Shown in pieces: positions 11,851-23,289 of a stretch of DNA of 64,000 nt. The notes beneath the pieces are model-generated. The model worked only from the letters and a program-made list of their open reading frames with translations, searched no databases and was not told where the DNA came from. This DNA is from Macrosoma leucophasiata (taxonomy: Eukaryota; Arthropoda; Insecta; Lepidoptera; Hedylidae). The position numbers and the translations under genes are program-made. Within the stretch, counting starts at the first letter, position 1. Each line of letters begins with the position of its first letter. Location of the stretch: assembly GCA_036365455.1 (NCBI GenBank), contig JAWQUS010000003.1, positions 6,716,001 to 6,780,000 on the forward strand. The letters run 5' to 3'.

Positions 11851-12784
11851 GATCGATTGTGGAATGCTTGTTGGCCACCATCATTAGGATAATACATTAT
11901 GCAAAATCGTATCACTTCGGTACATACGAATAGGTACTCTTTGTCGACGTTTTTCTATCAGTCACCCATAAAAATAGCCACATTACAACCGCTTACATCC
12001 TATTGGAAAAATCCTTTGTCCTCCAGCCAATGGCACGCACACGCCATAGGTGAAGTTTTAATAATTTAACCATGGGTATCGAGCGTGACTCATGGGAGGG
12101 AATGTGAAGGTTGAATCGTGCAATTATAACCTTTATAATGGTGTATCCTAGAGTATAAATTTCCATTTCAAGTGAAAAACTTTATCAGTCCTTGTTAAAT
12201 ATCTCCGGAAGCCTTGTGCGGAAGGTCTTTGTCAAGAACACTTAGATATGATGTTTCTTCGTACACTGGTTTGATGTTAGTTAACAAAGATAGCTAGTTA
12301 CTATTGAACTCCATAACACGCTATCAGCGAACTTAATAAATATTATATTATACCTCTCAAATTCCTGCACGTATAAAAAAAAGGAAATTATTTAAATGTT
12401 AATTATAAAGTCTTAAAAATCTTCTAAATGTCGTGCGTTACGTGTACGCTAGGTAATTATTATTTCAATAAGTTTTAGGGACATTTTTTAACCATTAATT
12501 ACTAACTGAATGCGACAAAAGTACTTATTCTACATGCCATTAGAATATTGCAGCAAAATAAATGCATTTCAAATCCTTACCGTCTTTATTATTTTTATTA
12601 CAAACGATCCATTTAATTAATCAGTCACGCAATCGAAGCTCGATCAAATGTATAAACCTTAATACAAGAATATTTGCGCAGAAATACCTACATATTGTTG
12701 CATAAAACAGATTGTAAAGATTTTATTGCCTTTTTAAAATAGAGCATCAATATGCTGATTCGTTTCGTAAGAGTAACGTAGAAA
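11851..12784. other. No feature recognised
   Basis: AT-rich, no open frame or repeat match noticed. Confidence 0.45.
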
Positions 12785-13420
12785 CTCCCACGGCCGACAG
12801 TTCTTCGAGCTATGTGCCCTGCCCACTGCCACTTGAGTCTCACTATTCGGAGATCCATGTCGGTAACTGTGGTTCTCATGCGGATCATCTCATCCTCATT
12901 TCTGATTCGGTCTTGCAGAGAAACTCCAAGGATAGCTCTCTCCATTGCTCTGTGTGACCTTGAGCCTTCTTATGAGGCCCATAGTAAGCGACCACGTTTC
13001 TGTCCCATATGTCATCTCTGGCAACACACATTGGTCAAAAACCTTTTGCTTGAGACACTGCGGTAAGACGGACGAGAAGATTTATCGTAGCTTCCCGAAC
13101 GCTGCCCAACCGAATTGGATTCGGCGGGGAATTAAAACTAAAGTAGCTAATATAAATTACAGGATCGCGAAACTCAAATAGCAGGTGCACATACCTCGAA
13201 GAATCTACGGCCGTTGCGGCAAAAAGATTCCAGAATGGCGACAGAGTTTTGGAAGACAAAGCATGGGCAGGCTCCCTATAAGGTGGCCCGACGACCGACC
13301 TAATGAAGGTCGCGAGCAATTGCTGGATGTGGGCGATTTAAGAACTTTTGTTGTGGTTCCCCAAAGCAATCTTTGGGGCAAAGCTTTTGTCCAGTGGTCG
13401 TCGTCTTTCGGCTAAAATGG
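12785..13420. mobile_element. Two RTE fragments joined head to head
   Basis: 12785-13118 is minus-strand RTE (PNPIRLGS, RAILGVSLQDRIRNEDE, RLKWQWAGHIARRT). 13120-13415 is plus-strand RTE of the same family (TKVANINYRIAKLK, EWRQSFGRQSMGRLPIRWPD, LWGKAFVQWSSSFG and stop). The junction lies near 13119. The two pieces overlap in the family coordinate (both include the KLKW region). Confidence 0.75.
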
Positions 13421-13501
13421 TGATGCAGGTTGGAGCGCATAAAATTAGAGATTTTCCGTGACATTTTTATAGAACAAGCAATACAGTGCTCATCAAGAGA
13501 T

Positions 13502-13717
13502 ATTGCACATCGAGCCTATGAAAGTGACAATCGGCTAGTTTCGACTTCGTGGAGCGTTTTCTCTGCTGCACACTGTCTACGTAAGCATCCGTAATCCAGT
13601 ATTGGTCAAAACTTGATCAAAATGGTGGACAAACGTCATCTTGGTAAGGTGCGAAAAAGATAACGCTCTACAGACCCGAAATAAGGCGAAGTCTCCTTTC
13701 TGAGATCGATGTGCATT
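13502..13717. mobile_element. MITE, family J copy 1
   Basis: Ends attgcacatcgagcct and gatcgatgtgcatt; interior ggtcaaaacttgatcaaaatgg as in 50639 and 51315. Confidence 0.7.
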
Positions 13718-14490
13718 ATTTCTTGTTGGATACTGTAATCTTGCTTGAAAATACTAAGTAGTAGTAGTACTTATATACCGACCACTGTCCCCACCTGCCC
13801 TATCCTGATATGTTACAAAGAAAAATATCGTATCATATTATTTTAAGGCTAATACCATAAATCACTATGTTACACCTGAGCTAAGTAAACGTGATGCAAA
13901 TGTACAAACAAGCAAGTGTGTTTATCTACCTTGATATTAATTTATCACTAGCGGTGTGTTGATAAAACTTGCTGAATCTGTGTTTAACAGGATTTTGATA
14001 GCAGATTTAAATTAAAAAAAAAAACATCTAAGTGTGAGTCAAACCCGGGTGCTGAGGGTTCAGTGCAATAGAGGGATTCTCTATGTTACCTTAAGTATAT
14101 TTATCGAGATATCACGGTCTTTGTCAAAGAAGTAGGGTGCGTCCCCACAATAAAAAGAATGCTGCCCGTGCGAAACTGGGGCGGGTCGCTAGTGTATTAA
14201 TAAAAATATACAATTACTTCTAATTATTATTCATATTTCCTTTTTACACAAAACGATAGCTTGCACATACGGTACGTTCGTTTTGGTTTGTTGTAACTGA
14301 TAATTATAAATACTATCTGCACACGTGTGTTATTCAGTGACATTAGATTACATTTTTAATAACACCGAATTTTATACTACGGCAGTTGACGTGATAGTAC
14401 CTATTTTAAATCATAGTCTCAGTATTTTTCTAGGTTAGGCAACAATGGTGATGATGATGAATGATGAATATATGTAGATAACATATAATC

Positions 14491-15150
14491 ATCATCATCA
14501 TCATATCAGCCGAAAGATGTCCATAACTGGACCATAGCCTTCCCATTGGGTGGATATGCCATATTCGTTACGCTTGGCAAGTAACAATGGTGATGATGAT
14601 GATCATCATATCAGCTGAAAGATATCCATACCTGGACTATAGCGCAGACCATAGCCTTCCCATTGGGCGGATATGCCATAATCGTTACGCTTGGCAAGTG
14701 GATTGGCGATCGCAGTGGCGGTAGTTTAATCGCAGGACGCTTTTTTATGAAATGGAAGTGGCAAACAAGCATGCAGTTCACATTGATGTTAAGTGATGGA
14801 AAGACCAAGGTCAAAATGCAGATGCGTTACCACTCCTGAGGCCTAAGGTGTTATGCCTCTGTGCCGGAAATTACAAGGCCGTACATTACCATCTGACCGG
14901 AACACGATAGTGCTGAACACTACCATTTAGCGGCAAGTATATTTAATAGGTAATGCGGTGGTGTCTACGCCCGCGAACTCCGTCACTGGAGCTCTACCAC
15001 CAGTAGAACGCTACCGTCCCTCTTACGTTATTGCACTTACGTACTACCGCCCCATTGGAATAGTTTCAGCGCCATTTTCTTCTCTATCGGTAGAAGAAAA
15101 TTCTTCCGCTAGTGGGTGGTGGGGTCGTCACGTCCCGACGCCATTCAGTC
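14491..15150. repeat. Family C repeat with tandem start and nested B insertion
   Basis: Motifs catatcagccgaaagatgtc ... cttcccattgggtggatatg occur at 14500 and again at 14605, then gatcgcagtggcgg, interrupted by B, then ctaccgtccctcttacg ... gaattcttccgctagtgggt. Other copies: 17705-17900 (minus) and 41800-42085 (plus). Confidence 0.65.
14735..15005 (-). repeat. Family B repeat nested in a family C repeat
   Basis: Full minus-strand copy, bounded by gacgct on the left and gaacgct on the right (a probable target duplication). The host repeat continues on both sides. Confidence 0.75.
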
Positions 15151-15193
15151 ACATAATTCGCCAACCTTAATTTGATAATTTGCATAACCAAAA

Positions 15194-15391
15194 AATATGT
15201 AATAATACTACGTATAGAATGGACACTTCGACGTCCCGCCCGATTTCCCCGCCTCACCTAACCTCCTCCCCTCTTATGGGCGACGTTTGGTATTGTCTAC
15301 GTGCTACGCACACAGGTACACGTGAAAATACACGTCATTGATTGATGTCTGTGTAATAGAGACCAAATTAAGCGTTTATATGGAATTTTGG
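15194..15391 (+). repeat. Two-copy GC-rich repeat, copy 1
   Basis: aatatgtaataatactacgt, cttcgacgtcccgcccg, tatgggcgacgtttggtatt, acgtcattgattgatgtctg. About 85-90% like 56732-56926. Confidence 0.75.
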
Positions 15392-15480
15392 TAGAGGTAA
15401 ACGGTGGTAACGTAACTGTATTTGGTGAAGACGTAGGCTCACAATAATTATTCAGATAAAAAAAGATAAAAGTGCTATTG

Positions 15481-15516
15481 GTTGCTATGGATAGTGGACA
15501 CACTATCCATAGCAAC
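15481..15516. repeat. Perfect hairpin (16-bp arms, 4-nt loop)
   Basis: gttgctatggatagtg, gaca, cactatccatagcaac. Confidence 0.9.
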
Positions 15517-15908
15517 ATTTGCACCAATAAAAATATACAGCACACCTTTTCATTGTTAGCGATGACAGACTGAGCATACAAATGAGTCGTGCTATGATGA
15601 CTGGACCCCGTTTATTGATAAATTGGTGACCGCGAAACAATTTACTACAATTACCGGCACGCACATTCCACTATTTAATTAAACCGAATATAATGGATGT
15701 GTAGATCGTGTTCAGCTGTTTTTGGGTATTTCATGTAAGTATACATGTATACCTACCTAACTAAGATGCAGGCAGTGGCGGACAAAGGTCATCAGGGCCC
15801 AGGGCGTCATTTGGAGGCATGACAACAAAGCTGGTACTGGTAATAAGCAGTATATGTATAGGAATTATTTCAATAATATAATCTGACAATGTAATCTATA
15901 CTTATAAT

Positions 15909-16194
15909 AAACTAGCTGTTGCCCGCGGCTTCGCCCGCGTGGATGTCGTTTTATAATCCTGAATTTTCTTGCTATAAACCTCACGGAGCCCGAGACCTTT
16001 CCAACGAATGCAAGACCGTGGAAATCGGTTCGTGCGTTCTGGAGTTATAGCGTCAGGAAGGAAAACCCGACTTATTTTTATATTATAAGATCTGTAGAAG
16101 TATAAATTCTGTACATTAAAAATATTGAAAAAATAAATACCAGGGGATGTTATTAGATCGATACCGAACACAAACATGTGATTAGAAAAAAAAT

Positions 16195-16225
<31 letters not shown>

Positions 16226-17450
16226 TCAAGTATCACATAAAACTACCGGTCCGATTACAATGAAACTTGGTATGAGTATACTTTAACCTTTGGCGCACAA
16301 CACTGGGTACTTTTTATTCCGGAAAAATGACTGTTTGTCTGTGTGTTTGTGCACGCTAATTTCAGAAACGGCTAATTCGATTTGCGGTTTGCACTAATAT
16401 ATTGTGGTAAGTTTCACTTAACATTTAGTGTTTGTTTCATGTGAATCGGTTCAGAAATAAAAAAGTTATGGCAATTTAAAGAATCGAATCGAATATTTTT
16501 AAGCTTTTCTGTAACTTAGTTCTATCTTTTAGGGAGTTTCGTACCTAAAAGGTAAAAACGGACCCTACGGATAACTAATCCTCCGCTGTCTGTCCGTCCG
16601 TCCGTCTGTCTGTCACCAGGCTGTATCTCATAAATAGTGATAGCTAGAAAGCTAACATTTTCACAAATTATGTATTTCTGTTACCGCTATAAAGACAAAA
16701 TTAATTACTAAAAATAAAAAAATGAAAATGTTAAGAAGTCCAAGGGGGCATCCAATAAAGGTGTTTTTTGTTCGATAATAACGGTAGCAAGTAGACGCTT
16801 AAAATTTTTACAGAATTGGTCTAATGTTGTATTGTAGCTACCATAATAAATCTATACATACATATACATACATACATACAAATAAATAAAATCGGAGTGT
16901 CTGTTTGTAATATTAAAATAACCGCTTTTTACTAAACGCATATGTATGTATACACGGTACATATACCAAAACAACATTTTTTACAATTTTTGTCTGTCTG
17001 TCTGTCTGTTTGGCGGGACTAATCTTGGGAACGGCTTGACCGATTTTGACGGGACTTTCACTGGCAGATAGCTGATGTGATAACTCAGCAGCAGTAACTA
17101 AGGCTACTTTTATCTCCATACATCGATACATACATACATACCTACATACAAATAAGTAGAATTGGAGTGTATCCGACTTTCACGGCACTTCCACGGGTAG
17201 GTAGCTGATGTGATATGGATTAACTTGAGCTACTTTTATCTCCATACAACCATACATACATACATAACTACATACAAATACATAGAATTTGAGTGTCTCC
17301 GATTTTGACGGGACTTTCACTGGCAGATAGCTGATGTAATAAGGAGTAACTTACGCTACTTTTATACTAGCTGCGCCCACGACTTCGTCCGGGTAGATAC
17401 TGAACAATCATATTTTTTCTCACGTAGACGAAGTCGCGGGCACAGCTAGT
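15909..17450. repeat. Helitron-like ends and microsatellites, composite
   Basis: Starts ctagctgttgcccgcggcttcgcccg; contains (GTCT)n at 16196-16222, 16580-16615 and 16993-17010; an internal block (acgggactttcactggcagatagctgatg) is seen three times with decay (about 17050, 17180, 17305). It ends with a pair of inverted ends at 17372-17450 (ctagctgcgcccacgacttcg / cgaagtcgcgggcacagctag). CTAG-bounded GC hairpins are a Helitron hallmark. Confidence 0.55.
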
Positions 17451-17704
17451 ATATCATAATATAGGTACCTATTTAATCAATGTTCGTTTGTAAACATGCA
17501 GCAAATTTTTGTAATGTGCATGCAGCTGTTAAACACATCAAATGTTATTAATTAGAGTAATTAACACTTGAACTAAACTGTGGTTACTATGTAAATAATT
17601 ATAATATTATTTAAATATGTTTTGTAGGTATTATACATTTAACAGAAATATCTTTAACATACCTAAGTTCAATAGTTGAAATGAGACACTGATAAAGTTT
17701 TAAT

Positions 17705-17900
17705 TAATTGCACAATGGCTGTCAAACCATTCCAATGGGCAGCGGATTAGTATACCTACTTAATACAATTACGCGGGATGGAGAGCAGCGTCCCGCGATA
17801 AAATTGCTGCCACTGCGATTGCCAATCCGCATATCAATCGTGGCGATTATGGCATATTCTCCCCTGTCAACACTATTGGGGGCATCTTTGGGGTAGGCTT
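17705..17900 (-). repeat. Family C repeat copy
   Basis: Shares gctgccactgcgattgcc, tcgtggcgattatggcatat and the compact inverted motif cgcgggatggagagcagcgt. Confidence 0.55.
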
Positions 17901-17982
17901 TTATCAAACTAAAAAATAAAAATCAAAGTAGATGCATACTGCAAACAATAAACAATGACCGAATAGGTATATCAAATGTTGC

Positions 17983-18510
17983 GTGAGGGTTTGGTCAAGA
18001 GTCTTAGTAATCGGCATGCCTATAATAATAATAATAATAAAGACAACCCATTATACGTCCCACTGCTGGGCACGAGCCTCTCCCCTTTTTGGGGGGAAGC
18101 CTGGAACTTACTCCACCACGCTGCTCCAATGCGGGTTGGTGGAGATACGGGTTAGTGGAGATACGGGTTAGTGGACAATCCGTTGTCGGATGTTTTCAAA
18201 CCGCCCATAAGGCCTTCGACAAGGTTTAACGACTGCTATCTATCGATAGCAACCGGGACCGACGGCTTTACGTGTCCTCCAAAGCACGGAAACGCGTATT
18301 TTAATTTGCCACTAGCGGTCACCCATCACACACCCCACCGCGCCGTATCGCTTAATCGAGTAGATCGCTAACGATCTACACCAGCCGCGGGGCCATGCGC
18401 ACTTCGTAATCGGAAGAGAATGATGAATGTAGAAGAAACGTAGGAGGTGTGTAGGGACCAGCACCTCCACAATCTCTGCCTACTTCATATAGGACTTGGT
18501 GTGATGATAC
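17983..18510 (+). mobile_element. RTE 3' fragment split by a second repeat (18021-18405)
   Basis: The left part ends ...gtcttagtaatcggcatgcc. The right part resumes cgtaatcggaagagaatgatg and ends with the RTE tail (tctctgcctac...gtgatgatacata). The inserted repeat is flanked by gtaatcgg on both sides. Confidence 0.6.
18021..18405 (+). repeat. Family D repeat, long copy
   Basis: Starts with an (ATA)n-like stretch, then cccattatacgtcccactgc, tgggcacgagcctctcccc, ccaccacgctgctccaatgc, gctatctatcgatagcaacc, cgagtagatcgct, ccatgcgcacttc. Other copies at 35430-35770, 49066-49415 and 63120-63225 (minus). Confidence 0.75.
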
Positions 18511-20470
18511 ATAAACAATTATGTAAAAACCAGAAACCTACCTAACCAAATCTACTAAATGCTATTCAAGAAACAAGAAAAGTTTAATTTCTATTTGTTG
18601 TGATGGAGAAAGCGCTATATTTATGTAAGTAACTAAAGTACAATAGTTTTTATTTTATGTCATAAAGTGGCTAACAAGCCTCCAGTTTACATTGATAAGT
18701 GAATACTATAGGGAACAAGACAGTAAATGCAGTGGTGCCTACTCTTGAGCTCCATTGCTGGAGAAAGAAATTTTGCTAAATAGCAATTTTTAGCCGCATA
18801 CAGAAAGGTCAGTTGCTCACCTAAATCTGAATTGGATAAATATTGCAGATTATGGTTAGTCATAGTCTACTCCTCATATATTTATTACTAAATGTCTTAA
18901 TCTAATACTTGGTGCAGGATAGTCCTATTGAAACTGGAAACACCCAAAATGGTGGGGCAAAAATATCCAACTTTTTAATGTAAACACACAATAAGGTTAC
19001 AAGTATCAAGTATCTCTCCCATTGTGTGTTTCGACCAGAACAGATTTACTTAAATTACGACATAATGGCTGTTTTTATAAAAATCATGGCAGATTTCATA
19101 AATCTTAATTCTGTTGAACACAACCATCATTGTTCTAACCTAAGACAATAAAGAAAGAGATGAGATGACACAACACATCAAACAATTTTAAACTCCTGGC
19201 ATTCCACAACACAACACTTTATAACTAACACTGGATACTGGCAAAATTACCCATTCACCCGGCTAAAGGCCATTAAATACATCTTCAAAATTAAAATAGA
19301 CTTATTTAATCTAAATTTTAATTTAATCCCGCAGGAGAAAAATATGACAATTGATTTCTTATTGTTCTCGGACCCGATCAGGTCCACTGTGGCTTCAAGG
19401 ATTAACCAACCCCTCAGAAGGTCGGAAGAGTTTGACAAAGCTCAGTTTTTAAAAACTAGGTACAGAAGTACATTGCAGAGTCTTTCACTTTAGTGAGATT
19501 TTAAGTAATAGGTATCTACTTAATATTCTAATCTCTTTCACATTGTAGTGTAAGAAAGCAGTAATGTCCAGCAAATTAAAAGCTGTAAAAACAATAAGGT
19601 AAAGTGAAAACATAACAGCAGTTCAACATGATACATATTATTTAACCATCAAGACACAAGAGATCGCCGGCACTGTGCAAACAATTCAAATCTATTATCA
19701 TATTTTCCTCGCAAGCTCATGGGTTAAATATTATCAGCTACACTCCAGTTTACAACCGGTTTCCTGGTAAATTTAAGTAGAATAAAAGCACACTGCCATG
19801 ATGATTATGCATAAAACCAATTTTAAGTTCCACTATACCATGCCATACATAATCCGACATAAGCAGAGATAGTAAATTCCATAGGTGGAAGAAGGGCTGA
19901 GAGGATCATGTCCACCCCAGAATAAAAATTAAGGATGAAATTCATGCCATTATCTTTATACAACATATGATGTTGTACCGCCATGGAAAATAGCCTTATG
20001 CTGAATTCACCTAATAAGTTGATTTTGTATATGCCTTCAATTCTACAAATAATAATATAATTATTCCGCTGTTAACGCCACAGAAAATATTTAGTTACAT
20101 GGCTATACTGAAACTAAATAATAAATAAATAAAAAACTAAAAAAACAAACATCATTTTCCATCAAGAACATGTAGTAACAATAAATTTATCAAGCGAAAT
20201 GCCCTTAATAAATATTATAATGAATGACACAATGGAGTTGATACTATATTAAACAAAACAATATAGGATATAGGACAAAAACACAACCTTTGTGACAATG
20301 ACAAAGTAACAATGCAAGTATCTACAATAAATATTTTTGTAGAATTTAATTCACTAAGGTTTTTCATGGATCAAGTTCATTATTAGATAACCTCAAATTT
20401 TTATGAGTGTGTATTTTAATAATATAATAGCTTTGGTTATGTTTAGAAAGTAATAAGAGATAATACTTAC
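18511..20470. other. No exon found; likely intron or intergenic DNA
   Basis: Apart from a decayed B copy (about 18650-18780) I found no splice-bounded coding stretch on the minus strand that would continue the exons at 20.5 and 22.2 kb. Confidence 0.4.
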
Positions 20471-20539
20471 CCTGGAAAATGTTCTCAGACGATTTATCCG
20501 AGGATTTGAAGGAATATTGTTCAGGGAAACTTTAGACAT
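20471..20539 (-). CDS. Probable first coding exon (alternative start B) of an unidentified gene
   Basis: ATG followed by 22 more codons (MSKVSLNNIPSNPRINRLRT, then FSR), ending at a consensus CCAGG/GTAAGT donor in phase 0. The peptide is basic, with no signal peptide or transmembrane segment. I do not recognise the gene. No matching downstream exon was found between here and the left edge, where repeats dominate. It shares strand and phase with the exon at 22183-22266, so the two may be alternative first exons. Confidence 0.5.
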
Positions 20540-21556
20540 ATTCGTTGTTTTTACAAAGCAACTCGTCACTATTTTAGTACGTAGAAAAACACTGTAACTG
20601 TACCACTTCTGTCAATAACTGAATGTTTCAAAAAACGAAGAATAACTGTTTTAAAAATATAAACAACTGAAAACCAGCAGTTATTTAATTTACGATATTA
20701 TTATTGACAGCACATAATAAAGTAATTGCACAACCCCATCATGTCAATCTTAGAACTCAAAATCACCACTACAACTTATAATTCCTCGTTGCTGTGTGTT
20801 CGTGAATGAGTAGTTAATTTAGTTAATTTAAATCATGATTATTAATTACGATTGAAAGATCTAACTATAACATTCGATTTGACAGATGGGCTCGCTGTTG
20901 CAGGTACCGATAGCCAGCAGAAACGTTTCGTTTCACACACACAAAAATAGCTAGTAAAAATAAACCAACACCTTGTCGTACCACTCCACGCGCCGTCAGT
21001 CCGACAACTGTCAAACCACGAATAAAACAGGCGCCAACTCCAAGTGCGTTTAGCGTAAGTAATGATGATTCATTTCTTTTCTTAACAAAAGCGCGAAATA
21101 CAATATTTTGTATTCTTTGTTACTATTGTTAGAGGCTTTTAATAAAATGGTTTGCTTCTTTATTCATCCATACTGTCCTGATGGTTCATGGGTAAAGTCA
21201 ACTGGGTAGGTACTGTAAGTAATTACCTACCTGCCTACGCGCTAAGCGCAAAACATAAATGCGTCTGTGAAGCTAGTTACAATTTGCCGCATCGGTAGGG
21301 TATAGAAAGGATACGCAAGGAGGAAAATGTGGCATTCAGCAGAACTACCCTCAGTTCGCTTTCATCAGGCCAACATTGAAATGAAACTAGCTTTCGTATT
21401 ACTCGTCTCGTGGTCGTCTCGAGCTGAGACAGGCGAAAAGTGTACGCAGCCAACTTCCTACTTAAAAACCTAGTTATTGTTTGTTTACAAAAAACTTTAG
21501 GTAAGTACCTACATCTCCAGTACCTACATACGGAGGGTATACATAAGGGTATACAG

Positions 21557-21720
21557 AAGTCCTACTTAGGACTTCGGTAGCTCAGTTGGAAGAGCCGCTG
21601 GACTAGATTCCCAGTAGGCCGCGAGTTCGAGTCTCGCCTGAAGTCAAATTTTTCTTTCCATTTTTCTTTAAAAATATATTTCACAAGCATGTGTTAATGC
21701 GAAATAATATAAAACAATTA
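21557..21720 (+). repeat. Single tRNA-unit copy with AT-rich tail
   Basis: tRNA-like body followed by the shared tail (cacaagcatgtgttaatgcg then aataatataaaacaatta). The long spacer of the arrays is absent. The layout of Pol III promoter head, short body and AT-rich end is that of a SINE. Confidence 0.65.
21571..21644 (+). tRNA. tRNA-like sequence 2 (best A box; isolated unit)
   Basis: Same 74-nt tRNA-like body as at 881-954, here on the plus strand with a perfect A box (TAGCTCAGTTGG) and a T-rich Pol III terminator (ATTTTTC) a few nt downstream. The acceptor ACTTCGG/CTGAAGT pairs with one G-T. It has the same oversized anticodon loop. It is followed by the AT-rich tail shared with the arrays, to about 21720. 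A short inverted copy of the tRNA start (gaagtccta) lies just upstream. Confidence 0.6.
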
Positions 21721-22182
21721 ATAGATTACATTACCGTGCTTCTACTCTATCTTTCCATTTGGGAAAATACAGGTGTACGTATACAAGTAAATGTACCTAT
21801 GCTCTTATGCTACATCGTATGACATATATCCACCATTCACGTACCTGTTTATCGCACGTAACCTACCAAAATTTAATTGTAATAGGTATAAGATGGTAAA
21901 CCTGTTACCGTTTAACAGGCTCATTTCCAAAATAAGGCTTAGATACAGGCTGAATTGACCACCTTCGAAATTCTCGATTCAACAATCAATACCCAGCAAT
22001 CAGTAGGTAGCATAATTGTCGCTCATGTTACCGACTATAAGCGGCAGAGGGAATAGTAAGTGAAGTAGTACTTAGGTACGCATTGCTTCTTTTTTCGAAA
22101 TCCTTAAAAAACTTACAAGCACCTTGCTAAAGTTAACAATGTCATATTCATAAAGCGTTCGGATTACGAAGAAAGAACTCAC

Positions 22183-22266
22183 CAGGGAAGTTTCCGTAGG
22201 GTTCACATGAATGCGGGGCTCTTCGTCATCATCTGGGGTACACTCGGCGCCAGAAATCTGACCCAT
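22183..22266 (-). CDS. Probable first coding exon (alternative start A) with N-myristoylation-like MGQISG
   Basis: ATG opens 28 codons (MGQISGAECTPDDDEEPRIH, then VNPTETSL), ending at CTG/GTGAGT in phase 0. The upstream ~100 bp are CpG-rich in an AT-rich neighbourhood, as expected for a promoter and 5' leader. The start MGQISGA fits the general N-myristoylation pattern, and the acidic run DDDEE follows. The gene is not identified and no downstream exon was found in the window. Confidence 0.5.
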
Positions 22267-22390
22267 GGTTAGAATGCGCGTGTTGACTTTGACGTAAACG
22301 CGGCGGTTGGCCGCATAAGCAGCCGCCCGCGCGTCCGACACGCGACAATCGTCGCGCCGTTATGCCGAACCCTCAGGCGCTAGGGGTGGC
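22267..22390 (-). promoter_or_regulatory. CpG-rich leader/promoter region upstream of exon A
   Basis: A locally GC- and CpG-rich stretch (cgcggcggttggccgc, gcgcgtccgacacgcgac, gtcgcgccg) directly 5' of the ATG at 22266 on the minus strand, in otherwise AT-rich DNA. It probably holds the transcription start. A perfect 22-bp hairpin lies just beyond it. Confidence 0.35.
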
Positions 22391-22403
22391 TTTCAACATC
22401 GAT

Positions 22404-22451
22404 AAAATGACTGATATATCGTAAAGTATTTTACGATATATCAGTCATTTT
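22404..22451. repeat. Perfect hairpin (22-bp arms, 4-nt loop)
   Basis: Arm 22404-22425 (aaaatgactgatatatcg...), loop gtat, exact complement 22430-22451. Lies just outside the CpG-rich leader of exon A. Confidence 0.9.
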
Positions 22452-22967
22452 TAATTTTATTGCTTGTGTAGCTGATATTAATGAAAAAAATGAGAAGTAG
22501 TGGTATTGGACGTTTAACTCATGCACTTAGTGTGTGTAGACTACAATGACTTAAGGATACAATATGTATGGATAATTACAAATCTGTACCATTCTCTAAT
22601 TCACTTGAACCAGATATACCTAAAGGATTATTCCATTATTTCTGCTTGAACATACAAAAATCATATCAAAATCGGTCCAGCCGTTTAGGAGGAGTAAGTT
22701 TACTCGGACGCACACACAGAAGAATTTCATATATTTTCGATTAGGTCTCCTTTCTGTTTTGTAAAGTAATGGGGACAGAAGATCCGGCTATACTTTTAGC
22801 TTTACAGGAAGTCTATCTATAGCTGGGCGGTAGAAATCCTCTTCCATTATCCGTAATTTCAGTAATTTTGAAAATGTCCCGTTTTTAATAGCAAAAAGGC
22901 CCGTATCAATTAATACATCTCAGTCCTTAAGACGATCTTAAGATCAGGTTTTTTCATACTAAAACTA

Positions 22968-23150
22968 GCTGTCCCGGCTAACTTCGTATCGCCCTAGAAA
23001 ATAAAAAAAATGACCAAAAATGTTATGAAAAATAGATGTTGGCCGATTCTCAGACTTCCCCAATATGCTCACAAAATTTCATGAGAATCTGTCCAGCCGT
23101 TTCGGAGGAGTATGGCAACGAAAACTGTGACACGAGAATTTTATATATTA
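22968..23150 (+). repeat. Helitron-like repeat
   Basis: actagctgtcccggctaacttcg, agaatctgtccagccgtttcg, tttatatattagat end. Confidence 0.5.
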
Positions 23151-23289
23151 GATAAATGGGATTTAATGCCGTGTTCTGGGATTGAGATGTGTCTATTAAT
23201 ATGGGTTTAATAGTCGATACGTTAGAATGCCCTCAAATTTGTAGCATACACAAGAACACATAGTAAAATGAGCAAGTTCGCATTAGTTT

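Noticed and set aside
13120..13415. Simple twin-priming explanation for the RTE inversion
   Set aside because: The two pieces overlap in element coordinates, which twin priming normally does not produce. Kept only as one alternative.
16196..16222. Regular short repeats suggestive of a CRISPR array
   Set aside because: Simple (GTCT)n microsatellite in a eukaryotic genome. No spacers, no cas genes.
19247..19438. 63-codon minus-strand frame considered as a downstream exon of the 20.5/22.2-kb gene
   Set aside because: No acceptor in phase 0 at its start and the composition is AT-driven.
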